Assembly (NCBI GenBank): GCA_013361975.1
Contig: JABFXB010000141.1
Coordinates: forward strand, 1 to 9,485
DNA: 9,485 bases
From: Dermatophilaceae bacterium
Lineage (GTDB): Bacteria; Actinomycetota; Actinomycetes; Actinomycetales; Dermatophilaceae
Direction: 5' to 3'
The notes beneath the pieces are model-generated. The model did not search any database and was not told the origin of the DNA. It saw only the letters and a list, made by a program, of their open reading frames with translations. Shown here piece by piece: positions 6,665-9,485 of the stretch; position 1 is the first letter of the stretch; each line of letters opens with the position of its first letter. Made by a program: the position numbers and the translations under genes.

Positions 6665-7855
6665 TCAGGCGGTGGCGGCTGCGAGCTGGCCGCAGGCTCC
6701 GTCGATGTCCTGGCCGCGGGTGTCGCGGATCGTCGTCGGGATGCCGTGGGCCCGCAGCCGCTCGACGAAGTTCTGCTCGACCCCGGGGCGCGAGGCGGTC
6801 CACTTCGAGCCGGGGGTGGGGTTGAGCGGAATGGGGTTGACGTGCACCCAGCCCTTGCCGCGGGCTGCGAGCTTCTCGCCGAGCAGGTCGGCGCGCCAGC
6901 CCTGGTCGTTGATGTCGCGGATCAGGGCGTACTCGATGGACACGCGCCGGCCGGTCGCCTCGTAGTAGCGGTGGGCGGCGTCGAGGGCCTCGTCGACCTT
7001 CCACCGCGTGTTGATCGGCACGAGCTCGTCGCGCAGCTCGTCGTCGGGGGCGTGCAGCGACAGGGCGAGCGTGACCGGGATGCCCTCGGCGGTCAGCTTG
7101 TCGATGCCGGGAACCAGCCCGACCGTCGACATCGTGATGCCGCGGGCCGACATGCCGAGCCCGTCGGGCGCTGGGTCGGTGAGGCGTCGGATGGCGCCGA
7201 TCGAGGCCTTGTAGTTGGCGAGCGCCTCCCCCATGCCCATGAAGACGACGTTGCTGACGCGCAGCGGGTGCTCGTGGTCCTCGTCGTCGCCCCCGGCGAG
7301 CTCGCCGCGACGCAGCGCCCGCGCGGCCCACACCACCTGCTCGACGATCTCGCCGGCCGACATGTTGCGGGTGAGGCCCGCCTGGCCGGTGGCGCAGAAC
7401 GGGCAGTTCATGCCGCAGCCGGCCTGGCTGGAGATGCAGATGGTCACGCGCTTCGGGTAGCGCATGAGCACCGACTCGACGATCGCGCCGTCGTGCAGGC
7501 GCCACGCGTACTTCATCGTCTGGCCGTCGTCGGCGACGCGCTGGACGATCGGCGTCAGCAAGGTCGGCAGGAGGTCGGCGACGAGCTCGGAGCGCACCTG
7601 CTTGGGCAGGTCGGTCATCTGCTCGGGGTCGTCGACGAGTCGCTCGAAGTAGTGCGTGGACAGCTGCTTGGCCCGGAACCCCTTGTGCCCGAGCGCCTCG
7701 ACGGCCTCCTTGCGCTCGGCCGGGCTGAAGTCGGCGAGGTGCCGTGGGGGCTTGCCACGCCGCGGAGCCTTGAAGGTCAGCTGACCCGGCTCGGGTCGTG
7801 CGGTCGTCGGCTCGGGGAGCGCCACGGGCGCGGGTGCGGCGGGAGTCTCAGTCAT
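6665..7855 (-). CDS. rlmN: Dual-specificity 23S rRNA (A2503-C2) / tRNA (A37-C2) methyltransferase
   Basis: Radical-SAM RNA methyltransferase that places a C2 methyl on A2503 in the peptidyl-transferase centre and on A37 of some tRNAs, supporting accuracy of translation. The CxxxCxxC iron-sulfur motif is C147-GMN-C151-PF-C154. The two catalytic cysteines of the family are present: C140 in TICISSQAGC, and C388 in ACGQL, corresponding to E. coli C118 and C355. FMGMGEALANY (205-215), TMSTVGLVPGI (241-251) and LALSLHAP (263-270) are further family landmarks, as is the N-terminal RAKQL (61-65). The 396 residues include a Pro/Ala-rich N-terminal extension of about 35 residues. ATG 7855 was chosen because the next Met is M80, inside the conserved domain; GTG at residue 11 is an alternative. 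GGGGGAG lies close upstream. Its position after cdsA is common in actinobacteria. Confidence 0.96.
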   Translation of the reverse strand: MTETPAAPAPVALPEPTTARPEPGQLTFKAPRRGKPPRHLADFSPAERKEAVEALGHKGFRAKQLSTHYFERLVDDPEQMTDLPKQVRSELVADLLPTLLTPIVQRVADDGQTMKYAWRLHDGAIVESVLMRYPKRVTICISSQAGCGMNCPFCATGQAGLTRNMSAGEIVEQVVWAARALRRGELAGGDDEDHEHPLRVSNVVFMGMGEALANYKASIGAIRRLTDPAPDGLGMSARGITMSTVGLVPGIDKLTAEGIPVTLALSLHAPDDELRDELVPINTRWKVDEALDAAHRYYEATGRRVSIEYALIRDINDQGWRADLLGEKLAARGKGWVHVNPIPLNPTPGSKWTASRPGVEQNFVERLRAHGIPTTIRDTRGQDIDGACGQLAAATA

Positions 7856-7882
7856 GGCTCCCCCATTCTCTCAGGTGGAGTC

Positions 7883-7915
7883 AAAACCGGCCGTATGCCG
7901 TCGCGCCGGCCTGGT
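7883..7915 (-). terminator. Hairpin plus T-run after cdsA (terminator or attenuator before rlmN)
   Basis: Read on the minus strand just after the cdsA stop, ACCAGGCCG (7915-7907) pairs with CGGCCGGT (7893-7886) with one unpaired A. The loop is about 13 bases, and the 3' arm runs directly into four T's (7886-7883). This has the shape of an intrinsic terminator in the 64-base gap between cdsA and rlmN. If it works, rlmN has its own promoter or depends on readthrough. No clear promoter is visible in the roughly 27 bases left before the rlmN ATG, which favours partial readthrough. One copy of the dispersed TATGCCG motif overlaps the loop and the 3' arm. Confidence 0.45.
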
Positions 7916-7919
7916 GGAC

Positions 7920-8936
7920 TCAGCCGGGTTTGGCCGCGAGCAGGGTCAGCACGGCCCAGACGATGGGCGCGACGACGACGAGCGAGTCGAGCCGGTCCAT
8001 GACCCCGCCGTGGCCGGGCAGGATGTGCGACATGTCCTTGATACCGAGGTCGCGCTTGATGAGCGACTCCATGAGGTCACCGACGGTCGCGGCGATGGCG
8101 ACCCCGATGCCGAGGGCGATGCCGATCCACCAGGCGTGGTCGAGGAAGAAGTGGACCGTGAGCGAGCCGCCGACGATGCAGAGCAGCACCGAGCCCGCGA
8201 AGCCCTCCCACGACTTCTTCGGGCTGATCGTCGGCGCCATCGGGTGCTTGCCGAAGAGCACGCCGGAGGCGTAGCCACCCACGTCGCTGCACACTGTCGT
8301 GATGAGGAAGACGAACACGCGGCCGACGCCGTCCACCGGGGCCAGCAGCAGCACGGCGAAGCCCACGAGGAAGGGCGGGTAGGTCGCGATGAAGATGCCG
8401 CCCATGACGTCACGTCCGGCCCCGTCGAGGTGGCCGGTGCCGCGCCAGAGCACCACGGCGAGGCAGGTCAGGGCCCAGGCCACGACGAGGCCGGCGGGGC
8501 CCTGGACGTAGGCCGCCCAGAGCATCCCGACCATGCCGACGACGGGCGCCACGAGGGGTGCGCGCACGGCGGCGTGCCTCAGCGCGGCCCGCAGCTCCCA
8601 CATTCCCACCGCGACCGCCACGGCGACGAGCGGCAGGAACGACTCCTTGCGGATGAGCAGCGTGCCGACGATGAGGATGCCGAGCCCGAGGCCGACGCCG
8701 ATCGCCGCCGGCAGGTTGCGACCGGCGCGGCTCTGCTTCTTCTCGATGACCGCCTCGGCCGGCAGGCCGGCGAGGTCGTCGAGCCTCGGGTCGTAGGGCA
8801 CCGGGTCGAGCGGTCCGTGGGCGCCGTCGACGGCCGGCTCCTCGCGGCCCGGGACGACGGGGGCGCGGTCCACGGGATCCGACGGGGATCCGGACGGGGA
8901 GTCGGTCGTCATCATGGGGTCGAACGTCGAGGTCAC
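7920..8936 (-). CDS. cdsA: Phosphatidate cytidylyltransferase (CDP-diacylglycerol synthase)
   Basis: Membrane enzyme that makes CDP-diacylglycerol from CTP and phosphatidic acid, the precursor of phosphatidylinositol, phosphatidylglycerol and cardiolipin. The C-terminus carries the complete family signature: SLIKRDLGIKD (291-301), PGHGG (307-311) and DRLDS (314-318), with the metal- and phosphate-binding Asp residues intact. Upstream is the conserved CSDVGGYASGVLFGKHP (216-232) and SPKKSWEGF (238-246). About eight hydrophobic segments lie between residues 76 and 334. The first 75 residues are Pro/Asp-rich and probably disordered in the cytoplasm; they precede the conserved domain. The GTG start at 8936 overlaps the frr stop (GTGA, 4 bases), indicating translational coupling. 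ATG 8915 (residue 8) is the alternative. An AAGGAG at 8954-8959 is 17 bases away, too far to be ideal, so coupling probably matters. Confidence 0.95.
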   Translation of the reverse strand: MTSTFDPMMTTDSPSGSPSDPVDRAPVVPGREEPAVDGAHGPLDPVPYDPRLDDLAGLPAEAVIEKKQSRAGRNLPAAIGVGLGLGILIVGTLLIRKESFLPLVAVAVAVGMWELRAALRHAAVRAPLVAPVVGMVGMLWAAYVQGPAGLVVAWALTCLAVVLWRGTGHLDGAGRDVMGGIFIATYPPFLVGFAVLLLAPVDGVGRVFVFLITTVCSDVGGYASGVLFGKHPMAPTISPKKSWEGFAGSVLLCIVGGSLTVHFFLDHAWWIGIALGIGVAIAATVGDLMESLIKRDLGIKDMSHILPGHGGVMDRLDSLVVVAPIVWAVLTLLAAKPG

Positions 8937-9485
8937 ACCTCGAGCAGCTCGGTCTCCTTGGCCTTGACGAGCGAGTCGACGAGGTCCGTGTGCTTCTTGG
9001 TGAGCCCGTCGAGCTCCTTCTCCGCGCGGGAGCCGTCGTCCTCGCCGACCTCGCCGTCCTTGACGAGCTTGTCGATGTCGGTCTTGGCCTTGCGGCGGAT
9101 GTTGCGCACCGAGACGCGCGCCTCCTCGGCCTTGTGGTTGGCGAGCTTGATGTACTCGCGGCGGCGCTCCTCGGTCAGCTCCGGCATGACGCAGCGGATC
9201 TGGTTGCCGTCGCTGCTCGGGTTGACCCCGAGGTCGGAGTCGCGGATGGCCTTCTCGATCTCGTGCATGGCCGACTTGTCGAACGGGATGACGAGGATGG
9301 TGCGCGGCTCGGGGTTCTGGAACGACGCCAGCTGCTGCAGGGGCGTCGGGGCGCCGTAGTACTCGACCGTCAGCTTGTTGAACAGGCCCGGGTTGGCGCG
9401 GCCGGTGCGGATGCCCGCGAAGTCCTCCTTGAGGACCTCGACGGCCTTGTCCATCTTCTCCTCGGCCTCGAACATCGTCTCTTCG
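8933..9485 (-). CDS. frr: Ribosome recycling factor, first few codons beyond right edge
   Basis: Cytoplasmic factor that, with EF-G, splits the post-termination ribosome. 183 codons and the stop are visible. Landmarks are MDKAVEVLKEDFAGIRTGRA, the start of the three-helix bundle; PTPLQQLASFQNPEPRTI in the beta domain; IRCVMPELTEERRREYIKLA; and the C-terminal helix ending LLEV. The ATG at 9475 is probably not the start. The frame stays open to the edge with codons for Glu-Glu-Thr before that Met, matching the usual MI-(D/E)-E-T-(L/M)-FEAEEKM family N-terminus. The true start should therefore be only a few codons outside the window, for the usual length of about 185. The Cys in IRCVMP replaces a more usual Val; this is probably neutral. 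It heads the cdsA pair through a 4-base overlap. Upstream, pyrH is expected. Confidence 0.97.
   Translation of the reverse strand, partial: EETMFEAEEKMDKAVEVLKEDFAGIRTGRANPGLFNKLTVEYYGAPTPLQQLASFQNPEPRTILVIPFDKSAMHEIEKAIRDSDLGVNPSSDGNQIRCVMPELTEERRREYIKLANHKAEEARVSVRNIRRKAKTDIDKLVKDGEVGEDDGSRAEKELDGLTKKHTDLVDSLVKAKETELLEV

Larger units (their letters stand above)
53..7900. repeat. Dispersed heptamer TATGCCG (mostly GTATGCCG), nine copies
   Basis: Copies on the plus strand are at 565-571, 1059-1065, 1440-1446, 4042-4048 and 7894-7900. Copies on the minus strand (CGGCATA on plus) are at 53-59, 3266-3272, 3785-3791 and 5422-5428. Seven of nine are preceded by G. Eight are wholly or mostly within genes; one lies between cdsA and rlmN. 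Reading by eye, the only other TAT or ATA trinucleotide in the window is the GATACC near 8040. In coding copies the motif falls in more than one frame (Tyr-Ala as TAT GCC, or Ala-Tyr as GCA TAC / GCA TAT), so it is not just a Tyr-Ala codon pair. Its function is unknown. Confidence 0.6.

Noticed and set aside
5583..7505. 640-codon minus-strand frame across the repeat array
   Set aside because: It runs antisense to the GlxA-type gene and in a wrong frame of rlmN. Composition is low-complexity and no family motif is present.
5912..8002. 696-codon plus-strand frame across the repeat array and opposite rlmN
   Set aside because: It is out of frame with the regulator and antisense to rlmN; shadow only.
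7854..9359. 501-codon plus-strand frame opposite cdsA and frr
   Set aside because: Both genes beneath it have unambiguous family signatures. The translation is His/Asp/Glu/Arg-rich shadow sequence.
9473..9475. ATG 9475 as the frr start
   Set aside because: The upstream in-frame Glu-Glu-Thr codons match the conserved family N-terminus, so the gene almost certainly begins just outside the window.

Overview
The window is very GC-rich DNA packed with genes from an actinobacterium. Coding style and gene order suggest Micrococcales, possibly an Intrasporangiaceae relative (Knoellia/Janibacter type); this placement is inference. Third codon positions are almost always G or C, and almost every Tyr codon is TAC. 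The right end carries the conserved frr-cdsA-rlmN order, which in actinobacteria usually follows rpsB-tsf-pyrH. Eight protein genes fill the window. The longest stretch without a gene is 170 bases. I see no tRNA, rRNA, insertion sequence, prophage or CRISPR array.

Layout, left to right. Positions 1-875 (minus) hold an AEC-family permease cut off at its C-terminus by the window edge. It diverges from a large LOG-like (lysine-decarboxylase-fold) nucleotide-binding protein at 966-2090 (plus). That gene converges on prpE, an acyl-CoA (propionyl-CoA type) synthetase at 2145-4067 (minus), with a perfect 12-bp inverted repeat between them. Just upstream of prpE, and apparently in its operon (4-base gap), is an MFS transporter at 4072-5427 (minus). 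A GlxA-type regulator (DJ-1/PfpI-like domain plus AraC helix-turn-helix) at 5481-6494 (plus) diverges from the transporter across only 53 bases. The three genes look like a small uptake-and-activation module for a short-chain carboxylate, with a local regulator.

Between the regulator and rlmN is a 135-base repeat array: three direct 21-bp units at exact 32-bp spacing, then two inverted copies, each built on a GGCCAC-NN-GTGGCC palindrome. To its right, all on the minus strand, are rlmN (23S rRNA A2503 / tRNA A37 methyltransferase), cdsA (CDP-diacylglycerol synthase) and frr (ribosome recycling factor, whose first few codons lie beyond the right edge). cdsA and frr overlap by 4 bases. A hairpin followed by four T's lies between cdsA and rlmN.

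Two signals are not explained by the genes. One is the repeat array at 6498-6632. The other is a dispersed motif, TATGCCG, usually GTATGCCG. By eye, 9 of the only 10 places in the window with a TAT or ATA trinucleotide are this one heptamer, on both strands, in several reading frames and between genes. I did not find a clearly new defence or biosynthetic system; these two DNA-level patterns are the best candidates for something undescribed.
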